Of a stretch of 64,000 bases of DNA, positions 1-8,206 are shown in pieces (position 1 is the first letter of the stretch; every line of letters starts with the position of its first letter). The stretch is taken from NCBI RefSeq assembly GCF_938039215.1, contig NZ_CALHVI010000020.1:34813-98812 (forward strand), in the 5' to 3' direction. This DNA comes from an uncultured Porphyromonas sp. (GTDB lineage: Bacteria; Bacteroidota; Bacteroidia; Bacteroidales; Porphyromonadaceae). Both the position numbers and the translations under genes were made by a program. The notes beneath the pieces were generated by a model. The model searched no databases and was not told the DNA's origin. It saw only the letters and a list, made by a program, of their open reading frames with translations.

Positions 1-161
1 CAATAGGATGGGTCGGTAATGGGTAAGGCGACTTGACTCGGCACATACTCCTCCCCTCCTCGCTCCCAAGAGATTGATCCTTTCGGCTTATCAGGGAATC
101 GATAGAGGAGGACCTTGCCTGCGCTAAGGGCAGTCGGTACGATGGTTTGCAGTGTGGACAT
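1..161 (-). CDS. Partial phage protein, cut by the window edge
   Basis: A leftward frame opens with ATG at 161-159, 11 bases after the stop of the 173-637 gene, and stays open for 53 codons to base 1. The visible part begins MSTLQTIVPTALSAGKVLLY and continues without a recognisable domain. Its place after the tape-measure and fibre genes suggests a virion or assembly protein, but this is context only. Confidence 0.5.
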   Translation of the reverse strand, partial: MSTLQTIVPTALSAGKVLLYRFPDKPKGSISWERGGEEYVPSQVALPITDPSY

Positions 162-172
162 AGAGGAGAGGA

Positions 173-637
173 CTACTTGCTACCCTCAGCGAGTAGCGTG
201 GCAATGTAGAGGTCTTGGTAGTGGGTGATCTTCTTTAGGAGCTCTGGTGTGACCTCCGAGTCGATTGTCATGCGATACTCCATCCAGCGCCCAAAGGCAA
301 TGAAGGACTCAATGACATCGACGACATTGGCCTTGCTGTCGATGGCCTTGATAGCATCACTAAAGCTCTTGAGTTGCTTGCCGAAACCAGCATCAACCTC
401 ATCACTTGAGAGGGCCTTGTCTAGAATGCGATCAATTGAGCGTAGGATCTTATTGACGAGCTCAGGGCGAGTAATATTCTGCGCTGCTCGTAGCTCTTGC
501 CATCCTCCCTCATTAGCCCACTTGCTTATCGTCACCTCAGAGATGCCGATCCGCTTAGCTATGGTCTTCTGCTCCTCGCCTTGTAAGTAGAGGAGGCGGG
601 CAAAGTCACGCTTCTCCGCTCGTTCTTTCGCTGTCAT
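173..637 (-). CDS. HTH protein, gpP-type terminase small-subunit-like
   Basis: This is a 154-residue protein. The first 50 residues hold a helix-turn-helix of the gpP/terminase kind (LYLQGEEQKTIAKRIGIS, then VTISKWANEGGW), followed by a helical tail with no clear enzymatic motif. Proteins of this type recognise phage DNA for packaging. Here the gene is about 10 kb from the large terminase and sits in the tail block, which is unusual, so another DNA-binding role is possible. Its start (637) overlaps the end of the upstream 606-830 gene by 32 bases, as in a coupled phage operon. Confidence 0.6.
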   Translation of the reverse strand: MTAKERAEKRDFARLLYLQGEEQKTIAKRIGISEVTISKWANEGGWQELRAAQNITRPELVNKILRSIDRILDKALSSDEVDAGFGKQLKSFSDAIKAIDSKANVVDVIESFIAFGRWMEYRMTIDSEVTPELLKKITHYQDLYIATLLAEGSK

Positions 638-830
638 AAGACTTGGGTTGATTATCGGTCATGGGTGGATCTTGAGAAGGGTGCCACTCTTGCTCAAGGG
701 AAAGAGCGTCATCCTCGGGGAGGAGCTCCCAATCTGAAGCCTCAATATCAGGAGCCTGGATGATATAGGCAACTTGCTGTAGTCTACGATGCACACACAT
801 CTGTCCGTCTGGAGCAATAATCTCTTTCAT
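606..830 (-). CDS. Small phage protein of unknown function
   Basis: This is a 74-residue acidic protein whose ATG (830) lies 7 bases after the stop of the fibre-like gene, with AAGG just upstream of the start. The N-terminal half, including PDGQMCVHRRLQQVAYIIQA, looks structured; the C-terminal half is polar and rich in D, E, S and P. It overlaps the start of the next gene in another frame. No family is recognised. Spacing and overlap support translation. Confidence 0.5.
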   Translation of the reverse strand: MKEIIAPDGQMCVHRRLQQVAYIIQAPDIEASDWELLPEDDALSLEQEWHPSQDPPMTDNQPKSYDSERTSGEA

Positions 831-837
831 ACCTTAT

Positions 838-2430
838 CTATTGATAATTAATTGTAAAACCCTTAGCCGTTGCGTCTCTGCCTATAGTCTCCATCTCCTC
901 CTTTCGCTCAGAGAAGAATTTTCTCGGGAGGAATATCATCTTCCCAGTGACCTCCTTGGCGTTGTCTATGAGGTACCGGAGAGACTCGGCGCTCAGAGCT
1001 TCGCATGTTGATAGGTTTATGTGATCGCCAAGTCCCTTAATCTTAACAGATTTAAGAGACACACAACCGCTAAGAATGGATATATAGCCACCGATGGAAC
1101 TTACATCTACCACTCCATCAATAGATATAAGAGAGCGATCGCCATTAAACATACTATCTGCAGATTTAGATGGAGCAATCCCCCCACTAAAAACCACACG
1201 CTCTAGTGAACGGCACGATGCAAACGCATAATCGGCTTTTTCGATGATTGGTAATTCGCCAATATATACATTCCTGACTGCAAAGCATTCGTACGTAATC
1301 GTGACTATTGACTTGCAGGAGGGCATATCTCCAATGATTACCTCTTCCACCAATTTACACCCATTTGCCATACTCTCAGCAGATATTGCTTTTGGCAAAT
1401 TGGGCAAACGGATCACCCCCTGGAGCGCCGGGCATTTCATGAGCATCGAATTCACGCTAATAGTCCTTTCCACCCCTACTATATCAGGGATGCGCTTAAG
1501 ATTCGGGCTATTGGACATTGCATGCTCTAGATCTGGGTTGTCCCAGCCGGCGTACACCTCTATAGTACGACCTAAATACTCCTGAACCCAGCCATGCAGT
1601 TGAGTTTTCTTAAACAGCACAATATGCATAGGCTCGTACGCTTTGATTTTGGGGATAAAGCTAGCAAGGCCAGACTGCTCCCTCACGTCTATGTCCTTTG
1701 CCTGTAGCGCTGATGCTAGCCTATCGATTGTCGTGTGTAGCTCCAAGAGATAGTCACCTGTCGATTTTTGTCCCTGCATCGGAACGTTTTCCCCGAGAAT
1801 AATCCGGTGGAGTATACTGAGGTAGTGGTTGTGGAAGTTGGACCACTGCTCTTCAGATAGCTTAGGGCTGTCTGTTGTGGTCTCCAAATAATAGGCATAG
1901 GCATCCTTACCAGTATTACCCGGATCCCCCTTAGGACCTCTTATATACTCGACCCACTCCTCGTAAGATGTTACTAGACCCCGAGCGAGGGCGGACTGAT
2001 AAGCGTCGAGCCCAGTCTCCCCTCGCATTATAGACGAGACCTCGGCGGTAACGATGTAAGCCGATGTCATTGCTCCTGGAGCTCGCTCATAAGCAGGGAT
2101 CACCTCGGCGAAGTCTTGTTTTACCCGCTGACGCTTATAGCCACCGTCATCAGATGGAGTGAAGTAGCTAATCTCGATATCCCACTTGCCCGGCTTTTGG
2201 CTTGAGGCAGGGAAGGATACTTCGAGTACGTTATCCCGAATACTAAACTCGGGGGAGACCTCGGCCCAGCGCATGTAGGGAATAAGTCGCACAGAGAGCT
2301 CCTTTACTCTAGAGAGGTCTATCTTATGGCTCTCGATGGCGGTATCAGCTGGAGAGCTAGCCAATTGGATAGCCTGCTGATGGAGGATGACTGATATGAT
2401 GGCATCGTTACCTTGAATGATTGGTAGCAT
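838..2430 (-). CDS. Tail protein with collagen-like linker and BspA-type leucine-rich repeats
   Basis: This is a 530-residue protein directly after the tape measure (1-base gap). About 115 N-terminal residues look like a beta-rich virion-attachment domain (cf. BppU-like baseplate proteins). Residues near 165 contain a short collagen-like stretch (RGPKGDPGNTGKDA). The C-terminal half (about 300-500) is built of BspA/LRR_5-like repeats with recurring xxxCxSLxxVxI and SADSMFNGDRSL patterns. The layout of attachment domain, linker and repeat domain suggests a receptor-binding tail protein, and LRR_5 repeats are common in Bacteroidales surface adhesins. The repeat-coding DNA (about 1020-1500) is clearly more A/T-rich than its neighbours, which hints at acquisition. 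Binding to the host surface is inferred. Confidence 0.65.
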   Translation of the reverse strand: MLPIIQGNDAIISVILHQQAIQLASSPADTAIESHKIDLSRVKELSVRLIPYMRWAEVSPEFSIRDNVLEVSFPASSQKPGKWDIEISYFTPSDDGGYKRQRVKQDFAEVIPAYERAPGAMTSAYIVTAEVSSIMRGETGLDAYQSALARGLVTSYEEWVEYIRGPKGDPGNTGKDAYAYYLETTTDSPKLSEEQWSNFHNHYLSILHRIILGENVPMQGQKSTGDYLLELHTTIDRLASALQAKDIDVREQSGLASFIPKIKAYEPMHIVLFKKTQLHGWVQEYLGRTIEVYAGWDNPDLEHAMSNSPNLKRIPDIVGVERTISVNSMLMKCPALQGVIRLPNLPKAISAESMANGCKLVEEVIIGDMPSCKSIVTITYECFAVRNVYIGELPIIEKADYAFASCRSLERVVFSGGIAPSKSADSMFNGDRSLISIDGVVDVSSIGGYISILSGCVSLKSVKIKGLGDHINLSTCEALSAESLRYLIDNAKEVTGKMIFLPRKFFSERKEEMETIGRDATAKGFTINYQ

Positions 2431-2431
2431 A

Positions 2432-4684
2432 CTACTGGATGGCTAAGTTAGCGTCATTGACCGCTGATAAGAGCGTCTCGACGATGATTGACCTGACCTC
2501 GCTCGGGTCAGTGGATAGGTTAGTTGTCTGGATGGTGAGAGACTCTACAAGCTTGCCTATGTTGATTGTGACATTGTGGATCTTACCTGACCCTCCTGAG
2601 GTCTTACCACTGGAGGTAGGTGCCCCATTGTTAGTAAGGTACGTGCCCCCATTGCTAACTGTACCTGAGGCAGTGGGCTTACTCCCTTGGGATGGCTTAT
2701 CTGGTCGCTGAGGCTTACTGCTCTGGGGATCCCCCCCGTCACCGATGAATTGGATGAGGCTTTTGTCGAGCTGTACACTTCCCTGCCCTTGGCCCTCCTT
2801 CTGCTTGCTCTTGGCTTTTTCCTCCGCTTCAGACCGAGCCATCTCCTCATCATACGCCTGGCGGAAGGCATTAGCCGTGTCCGCACCGAACTTGCTCATC
2901 GCCCCCGACATCTTGCTGAGGGCATTGTTGATACCATCCCCGTCAAAGCTGAGGGCGGATATAATCAACTCGCCAAGCCCAGTAAAGACCTCCTTTGCCA
3001 TATCCCAGATACCTGAGAAAACGGTCTTGAAGGATGCCCAGAGCCCCTTAAGCACAGCACGAAACTTGGCCGATGTATTCCAAAAGTAGACCCCGAGAGC
3101 AGCTATAGCGGCAATGGCTAAGGCAATCCACCCAACGAGGGGGATAGAATAGATAGCTGTACTAACGACCGTACAAGCAGTCGTCACAGCCGTAGAGAAA
3201 GCAGAAAAGGCGACACCCGCCATAGCGCTAAAGGTAACCTGTGCGGTTCCTCCGGTGATGAGCGAAAGGATATAATAGCCGATTCCCTGGATGCCTGACC
3301 AGATTGTGCGTGCAATAAATGCTGTCCCTGCAACTACTCCCTTCCAGACCGAGACAGTAAAGCCGATCATCTTTACTCTAGCAAGTGACAAGAAATTGAG
3401 GAACCCAGACCAGAGTGATGATCTACCGATAACACCTGCTAGCCAGGATACCCCTCGCCAAGCATATTTAGCACCATTGCCGACAGCAGTTAGTAGAGGG
3501 ATGAGCCCCATGATAGGGACTATCGCCTCTCCGATCGTAACTCCCCAGATAGCGAAGTCTCCAAGGTTATTGAAGATCTCGATCTTGATATCCTCGAATG
3601 CCTGCCTTATGCGTGCTTGCCTTTCAGCAAAGCCTTCCATGACGACAGAAGCCTGATCGGATGCCGACGAAGTATCCTGGATCGCATTTGTATAGCGCTC
3701 CACTTCGTCGGCACTCCCAACAAGGGCCATGGCAGCGTTCGTGTTTTCTTTGCCAAAGAGCTTGCTGAAGAGCGCTGCGTCATCCATGACGGGTCTGAGT
3801 AGCTCTAGGCGCTCCTTGAGGGAGCGTCCTCTGTCGGCTAGATCCGTGACACTTACACCCGCTGCGGAAAGTTCTTTCCGAACATCCTTGGGCAGGAAGC
3901 GACCTTGACTCAGGGTAGCAAGGACATTGCGTAAGGCTATACCTCCTTCGCTGCCTTTCTTCCCCGCTTTATCCAAGACCTGTATCGCAGCGTTGGCTTC
4001 TTCAAAGCTCACACCTGCCCCCTTAGCCGCCATCCCCGCCTGCTCCAGAGCCTCCTTAATCTGAGGGAGTTCAGCAGACCCCTCCTGCCCCGCAGCTGCC
4101 ATGACATGCATCATGCGAGCCATCTCCTCCGATGCCCGTATAGGGTCAGACAAGTCTACTCCATACTGGTTCATCGCAGTATTAAGCGTCTCGGCAGCCG
4201 CTGCCGCATCACCTCCCATTAGCTTGGATAGGGTGGCAACATGCTCCCCCATAGCCTTAAGAGCCTCGGGGGTCTTAGCTAACTCTGGGGAGAGCTGGCC
4301 AAGTATCAGCTTATAAGACTCCACGGCCCCGGCAGCATCAACCCCAAAAGCTTTCGCCGTCTCTCGAGCGTAGCTCTCAATCTGCCTAAGCTCTTCGCCT
4401 GTGACTCCAGTAATCGCCTGCAGGTCGGTGAGTGAGGTGTTCAGAGCCACTCCTGGGGCAATGAGTCCGTTGAAGCTATGGGTGACACGCTCGATGCCTC
4501 TGAGTAGCCCGTCGAAGTTAATAGCAGCTGCCGACAAACGCTCAAATGCCGACTTTGTCTCCTCGACCTGCTCTTTTGTTTCCTCTACCCTCTGCCCTAC
4601 AGCTTGGAACGAGGACTCGATCTTCTTGATCGTCTCAAGCAAGTCACCTTTCGAGTTAAACGAGACCTCGATGTTTGTTTCCAT
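2432..4684 (-). CDS. Tail tape-measure protein
   Basis: This 750-residue protein sets the length of the contractile tail. Residues 1-70 form a coiled coil, and residues about 75-330 match the TP901-type tape-measure core (LTDLQAITGVTGEELRQIES, then TAKAFGVDAAGAVESYKLIL). A central hydrophobic region (about 380-540) holds several long apolar helices with GWIALAIAAIAALGVYFW. The tail is low-complexity, rich in G, S, P, Q and K. The gene sits immediately downstream of the frameshifting chaperone pair, the canonical position. The start ATG at 4684 precedes the coiled coil. Confidence 0.9.
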   Translation of the reverse strand: METNIEVSFNSKGDLLETIKKIESSFQAVGQRVEETKEQVEETKSAFERLSAAAINFDGLLRGIERVTHSFNGLIAPGVALNTSLTDLQAITGVTGEELRQIESYARETAKAFGVDAAGAVESYKLILGQLSPELAKTPEALKAMGEHVATLSKLMGGDAAAAAETLNTAMNQYGVDLSDPIRASEEMARMMHVMAAAGQEGSAELPQIKEALEQAGMAAKGAGVSFEEANAAIQVLDKAGKKGSEGGIALRNVLATLSQGRFLPKDVRKELSAAGVSVTDLADRGRSLKERLELLRPVMDDAALFSKLFGKENTNAAMALVGSADEVERYTNAIQDTSSASDQASVVMEGFAERQARIRQAFEDIKIEIFNNLGDFAIWGVTIGEAIVPIMGLIPLLTAVGNGAKYAWRGVSWLAGVIGRSSLWSGFLNFLSLARVKMIGFTVSVWKGVVAGTAFIARTIWSGIQGIGYYILSLITGGTAQVTFSAMAGVAFSAFSTAVTTACTVVSTAIYSIPLVGWIALAIAAIAALGVYFWNTSAKFRAVLKGLWASFKTVFSGIWDMAKEVFTGLGELIISALSFDGDGINNALSKMSGAMSKFGADTANAFRQAYDEEMARSEAEEKAKSKQKEGQGQGSVQLDKSLIQFIGDGGDPQSSKPQRPDKPSQGSKPTASGTVSNGGTYLTNNGAPTSSGKTSGGSGKIHNVTINIGKLVESLTIQTTNLSTDPSEVRSIIVETLLSAVNDANLAIQ

Positions 4685-4723
4685 TGAATTTTACTACCTT
4701 AGGGGTGAGAAAAGAGTACAACT

Positions 4724-4876
4724 ATGACACAGATCCTGATCCAAATATTCAGCTACTTGCTGATGATTGGCTTTGTCCTCTTAGTAGGGTATTTCGCCTA
4801 CGTATTGATCACAATGCCGTTTTCCGGCTGGTGGCAGAAGCCCACGACTGAGAATGGCCGTCGATCTATTTACTAG
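4724..4876 (+). CDS. 50-residue single-span membrane protein, opposite strand
   Basis: A short rightward frame (ATG 4724, TAG 4874-4876) lies in the 188-base gap between the tape measure and the tail chaperone, on the opposite strand from both. It encodes about 30 continuous apolar residues, including LIQIFSYLLMIGFVLLVGYF, and then a basic hydrophilic tail with GWWQKP. A purine-rich leader (GGGGTGAGAAAAGAG) precedes the ATG. Its stop overlaps the 3' end of the frameshift frame tail to tail. It could be a holin-like or superinfection-type small membrane protein. Function is unknown and expression unproven. Confidence 0.5.
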   Translation: MTQILIQIFSYLLMIGFVLLVGYFAYVLITMPFSGWWQKPTTENGRRSIY

Positions 4877-5082
4877 CCATCACCTCCGAGGGCAAGGGCG
4901 ACAGCCCGCTGCATTTGAGCCTCTTTACGTTTTTCTATCCATAGGGACTGGGCGAGAGATATCGCCCAGTCCTCTTCATTTAGAGCCTCGGGGTCAACAC
5001 CGAGGTGAGCCCGTATGAGGGCGCATCCCATGACATAGTCATGATAGCTATCAGACTCGTCAATCAGATGCGCCTCTATACG
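4873..5082 (-). CDS. -1 frame extension of the tail assembly chaperone (GT-like)
   Basis: After the slippery heptamer at 5088-5082 the -1 frame stays open for 69 codons (RIEAHLIDESDSYHDYVMGC, then a helical stretch ending ALALGGDG) and stops at 4875-4873. It has no start codon of its own near the beginning. Joined to the first 105 residues of the 5076-5396 gene it gives a 174-residue protein. This matches the lambda G/GT and Mu gp41 logic, where a minority long form helps load the tape-measure protein. Confidence 0.8.
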   Translation of the reverse strand, partial: RIEAHLIDESDSYHDYVMGCALIRAHLGVDPEALNEEDWAISLAQSLWIEKRKEAQMQRAVALALGGDG

Positions 5083-5088
5083 TTTTTT
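5020..5088 (-). promoter_or_regulatory. Programmed -1 ribosomal frameshift signal in tail chaperone gene
   Basis: On the minus strand the zero frame reads CTA AAA AAC GTA TAG, giving the slippery heptamer A AAA AAC at 5088-5082 two codons before the stop. Seven bases downstream starts an 8-bp perfect stem (5074-5067 with 5027-5020, GGCGCATC/GATGCGCC). Its loop contains a second 6-bp hairpin (CATGAC/GTCATG, about 5045-5029). Heptamer, spacer and stem all fit known bacterial and phage -1 signals. Confidence 0.82.
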
Positions 5089-5396
5089 AGGTGAGCCTTG
5101 GCAGAGATGAGGAGCTCGCTCGAGGCATTACCTGCTGCCATCAGCAGGACACCATCCTCGAGGACGGTATCACTCCCAGCCACCTTGCAGTTGACGAGGA
5201 GGATACGTGAGGACTCCACGGGATCATCCTTGGCGACCTTGCCCACGGCCTTGATCGTGTTGAAGTCTGGACGACGTAGGTAGAGACAGTGCGTCTCACT
5301 CTCGTCTTCCACCTCGACTAGGTAAATACGACTATACTTGGCCTTGAGCTCATCAAGAGCCTCCTGGGAGAGTTCCCCAATACGTTTATTACTCAT
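5076..5396 (-). CDS. Tail assembly chaperone, short form (gpG-like)
   Basis: This 106-residue protein lies between the tail tube and tape-measure genes, the invariant position of tail assembly chaperones. It is acidic, with a central beta-rich part (YLVEVEDESETHCLYLRRPD) and a helical C-terminus (NASSELLISAKAHLKNV). Chaperones of this class bind the tape-measure protein and recruit tube subunits. The 3' end contains a -1 frameshift signal, so a longer isoform is predicted. The assignment depends on position and the frameshift more than on sequence similarity. Confidence 0.75.
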   Translation of the reverse strand: MSNKRIGELSQEALDELKAKYSRIYLVEVEDESETHCLYLRRPDFNTIKAVGKVAKDDPVESSRILLVNCKVAGSDTVLEDGVLLMAAGNASSELLISAKAHLKNV

Positions 5397-5420
5397 GATT
5401 AACTAGCAATTAATGTGTGA

Positions 5421-5870
5421 TTACTTGCCCATTTGGCCCCACTCAATGTGTGACGCTACGAGCTCTAGATCAGTAGTGATATCGGTGTCGCCTTCCTTGG
5501 CCTTGCGAGGGTTGTTACTGATCTCACAGTTGCGGATCTTGTCGGTAATGATCAGCCCCGTATTCTCATCGAGGTAGGATACTGAGATGTCAAACATCCC
5601 AAGATCCTGGAGGCGACCTGTGCGACTCTTGGCCTGTAGAGGTAGGAGCTCGTCAAGATAGACCGTTAGCTTTGCCTCTACGGTGATACGACCCTTGCCT
5701 CGCCCAATAGCATAGCGACCTGCACCATACTTATTGACGATCTCTTGCTTCTCCTCATACTCGATGGAGGTAATACCTATCAGGGGGATACCTTGGATAG
5801 CGACTTTGACTGTGGCCCATCCATATAGCCGCCCGTTGATGAGGGGCGTGCCGTTGTTATCTAATGCCAT
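5421..5870 (-). CDS. Phage tail tube protein
   Basis: This 149-residue protein follows the sheath gene directly (5 bases), as tube genes do in contractile-tailed phages. The sequence is beta-rich with a conserved tube-like core (GITSIEYEEKQEIVNKYGAG, then GKGRITVEAKLTVYLDELL). It is predicted to stack into the inner tail tube. No signal peptide or membrane segment is present. Confidence 0.8.
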   Translation of the reverse strand: MALDNNGTPLINGRLYGWATVKVAIQGIPLIGITSIEYEEKQEIVNKYGAGRYAIGRGKGRITVEAKLTVYLDELLPLQAKSRTGRLQDLGMFDISVSYLDENTGLIITDKIRNCEISNNPRKAKEGDTDITTDLELVASHIEWGQMGK

Positions 5871-5875
5871 ATTAC

Positions 5876-7084
5876 TTATACCTTATATATCTTAGTGGTG
5901 AAGCCAAGACCTATCTTGAAGCGTCGAGCGACAGCAACAGGCAACTTGATGATAGTGAACTCAATCTCAGAGGTGGAGAGGATAGGCTGGTCTGGGTCAA
6001 TGTACACCTTATACCCCGAGATCTCGCCCGCCTTACTCATCTCTTCGATAGCTCGGTTAGCTTGAGTCTCTAGGTGTGCGACGGAGTGACTCTCCAGCTT
6101 ACCCGTAGACTCATCGAGATAGATATTACCTGAGAGCTTAGGGATCATATAGCGTCGTATAGATCGCTCAGCCTTGTCCATCGTGCGCACTCGTTCCAGG
6201 TAGCAGTAGTCGCTCGTAGACTCATCCATCGTGTGGCTATCCGAGGCATACACGCCAGAGACATCAGGATAAGTGACAGCGAAGAGGTAGTGTGCCTTGT
6301 CTAGGGTGTCGACGACTGCATCATCAAGTGAGCGTAACAACGAGCCATCCCCGAAAGCGGGCAAAGACAGGCCTAAGGGGAACTGCTCGACCCAGCCAAT
6401 GGACTGATGCACCTTGGATAGGGAGAGGAGTCCCAGGAAGGCACCTAGGGCTGACACACTAGACTTGGTAGCTCTATTGTCAGCATGGTTGTAGAGCTCA
6501 GCCCCTCGTCCCTCGCCATCCTGAGCAATAACTACAGACACACGGCTCTTACCCTTGCCAATAAGGTTAGTTGGCAGGCTCGCTACCGGAGATGCAACCT
6601 TGGGAGCTAGGAGGGTAACAAGAGGCATAGCTGACCTAGCCAACTCATCGGCAACTCCCTGGAGCGTAGTGATGAGTGCTGTATCGGCAACCTTATCTCC
6701 AAGCCAGATGCCGACTTGTCGCAGACGACCTTGAGCATACCTCTGCATCATCTTGAGCTCAGCAAAGGTATAAGCGCCCCCTGACGGCTTGGCGAAGAGC
6801 CCAACATAGAGCAGAATCCCTGGATGGATACGGAAGATCTCCGATAGCTGATAGTGCAAGACTCGGATCTCCCACTTGGCGTGGTCCGCTGTGATACCGA
6901 GGGCTTCAGCTCGCTCGATACTGGATACTGGGCGGATGCGATCGGCAGCAGAATAGCCATCGGTAACGCCCGACACAGCGGTGGGGAGGGTCTCGACATA
7001 AGCGATGTATCCCGAGATGTGATCTTCTCCTGGCGATGATGTGGGGATAGCCCCATTGCGCCTAATGATCTCTAACTTATTCAT
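5876..7084 (-). CDS. Tail sheath protein (DUF2586-like)
   Basis: From ATG 7084 this protein has 402 residues. I prefer this start to the upstream one (7138) because it overlaps the stop of the preceding gene by 8 bases (ATGAATAA), a coupled arrangement, and it begins with a plausible MNKLEIIRRNGAIP. The protein shows alternating domains typical of contractile sheaths and ends in a beta-strand pair (STSEIEFTIIKLPVAVARRF) that in sheaths interlocks with neighbours. A tail sheath implies a myovirus-type, Mu-like virion. Confidence 0.8.
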   Translation of the reverse strand: MNKLEIIRRNGAIPTSSPGEDHISGYIAYVETLPTAVSGVTDGYSAADRIRPVSSIERAEALGITADHAKWEIRVLHYQLSEIFRIHPGILLYVGLFAKPSGGAYTFAELKMMQRYAQGRLRQVGIWLGDKVADTALITTLQGVADELARSAMPLVTLLAPKVASPVASLPTNLIGKGKSRVSVVIAQDGEGRGAELYNHADNRATKSSVSALGAFLGLLSLSKVHQSIGWVEQFPLGLSLPAFGDGSLLRSLDDAVVDTLDKAHYLFAVTYPDVSGVYASDSHTMDESTSDYCYLERVRTMDKAERSIRRYMIPKLSGNIYLDESTGKLESHSVAHLETQANRAIEEMSKAGEISGYKVYIDPDQPILSTSEIEFTIIKLPVAVARRFKIGLGFTTKIYKV

Positions 7085-7670
7085 TGGCTGTCTTTTCTTG
7101 CAGATGATCGGGGATAATCGTCTTGAGCTCATCTGCACTCAGCCCCGGACGAGTGTAGTAGCAGACATCGGGATCTACGAGGTTACGACCATAGTTAGCC
7201 GCATCGTTGAACGTGAAGAAGGCCGTGCCATCACTGGTCATAAAGACGATGTCCAATCCATGATCTCGGATGATCTGTTGGGCGATGCTCGAGAGTGCTG
7301 TAGGCGCTTCGTCTTTCGCAGCCTCAGCTTCTCCAGAGGAGGAGTGCTCCTCTGTATCGCCCGTAGATGCCTCTTGATCAGGAGAAGCTTGAGCATCCTT
7401 CTGGGAGGCTTCAGCTTGCCCAGAGGGAGAGGGATGCTTCTCTGTATCGCCCGTAGATGCTCCTTGATCAGGGGAGGCATCAGCGCTATTATCAGCTGAC
7501 TCAGTAGATGCTGCTGTGGACTTAGCTCTACCCCGGCGAGGCTTTTCGGGCTGGTCTGATTGTTTCTCCTGGTCGTCACCCGCTGTGGAGGGAGTAGGTG
7601 TCTCGATAGGAGCGTTGGGGGTCGTATCTACCTTTTCGTCCTCGATAGGTAGCTCTGGATCTTGTGCCAT
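7077..7670 (-). CDS. Phage protein with low-complexity repeats and small C-terminal domain
   Basis: This 197-residue protein has an N-terminal two-thirds that is a disordered stretch rich in A, S, T, E, D and P. It includes a 30-residue (90-base) imperfect tandem repeat, with ASPDQ, ASTGDTE and H recurring at DNA positions near 7351 and 7441. The last 60 residues form a compact domain (LDIVFMTSDGTAFFTFNDAA). It lies between the lysis genes and the sheath. The repeat tract could vary in copy number by slippage. Function unknown. Confidence 0.65.
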   Translation of the reverse strand: MAQDPELPIEDEKVDTTPNAPIETPTPSTAGDDQEKQSDQPEKPRRGRAKSTAASTESADNSADASPDQGASTGDTEKHPSPSGQAEASQKDAQASPDQEASTGDTEEHSSSGEAEAAKDEAPTALSSIAQQIIRDHGLDIVFMTSDGTAFFTFNDAANYGRNLVDPDVCYYTRPGLSADELKTIIPDHLQEKTANE

Positions 7671-8206
7671 GAGATTAATATGATGATTACAATTATGATG
7701 GAGATGAGTAGAGGGAGATTGTTAGCCAAGGCCGAGGAGATGCCTCCCTTGGTCTCCGTCTCTTGCTTGGTGGTGGCAACGCTCGTCTTATGCTCGACTC
7801 GCTGGTGTGTAGTGAGCGTTGGCATGACGGTGAGGCTATCCGTATGAGCATTGATGGAGATAGAGTCCCCTCGACGTTTGATATGGAGCGACGTGCGCCC
7901 TTGACGGGTATGATAGCCCGCACCATCAGGGAGGGTCGTCAGCGTCTGCATCAGGAGGGTCATCTCCGCTCGTTCCTCGGGGAGGGTGACGGGATGTGGG
8001 GTGATCTCTAGACGCTCTCGTACGCTGTCCGAGGAGTGTGCGGATGTCTGTGTCTTGTGACGTACGCTGCAACTGCAGGCGTATAGGACAATGAGGCCAC
8101 AGATGACAGCCAGGCCCTCTAGCGATAGCCTGCTCCAGGCGTGCGAGGCGTAGGTTGATGTCTGAGTTTTCCCCAGAGAGTTTCGTGAGCTCGTTGTGCA
8201 CATCAT
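7628..8206 (-). CDS. Spanin-like lipoprotein of the lysis cassette
   Basis: The protein shows an apolar segment ending in a lipobox (GLAVICGLIVLYAC, then SCSVRH). A periplasmic domain of the kind LPDGAGYHTRQGRTSLHIKRR follows, and a C-terminal membrane span (LPLLISIIIVIIILISW) ends the protein. I chose the in-frame ATG at 8206, but the frame is open to 8254 and the true start is uncertain. It overlaps the upstream coiled-coil gene by about 280 bases in a different frame, the layout seen for Rz/Rz1 spanins, and follows the endolysin. Role in outer-membrane disruption is inferred. Confidence 0.6.
   Translation of the reverse strand: MMCTTSSRNSLGKTQTSTYASHAWSRLSLEGLAVICGLIVLYACSCSVRHKTQTSAHSSDSVRERLEITPHPVTLPEERAEMTLLMQTLTTLPDGAGYHTRQGRTSLHIKRRGDSISINAHTDSLTVMPTLTTHQRVEHKTSVATTKQETETKGGISSALANNLPLLISIIIVIIILISWHKIQSYLSRTKR

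Noticed and set aside
173..637. Calling this gene the confirmed small terminase subunit
   Set aside because: The HTH fits, but the gene lies in the tail block far from the large subunit, so I kept the call as gpP-like only.
838..2430. Diversity-generating retroelement acting on the LRR tail protein
   Set aside because: No reverse transcriptase or template repeat is visible; the window does not cover the whole phage, so this is only unsupported, not excluded.
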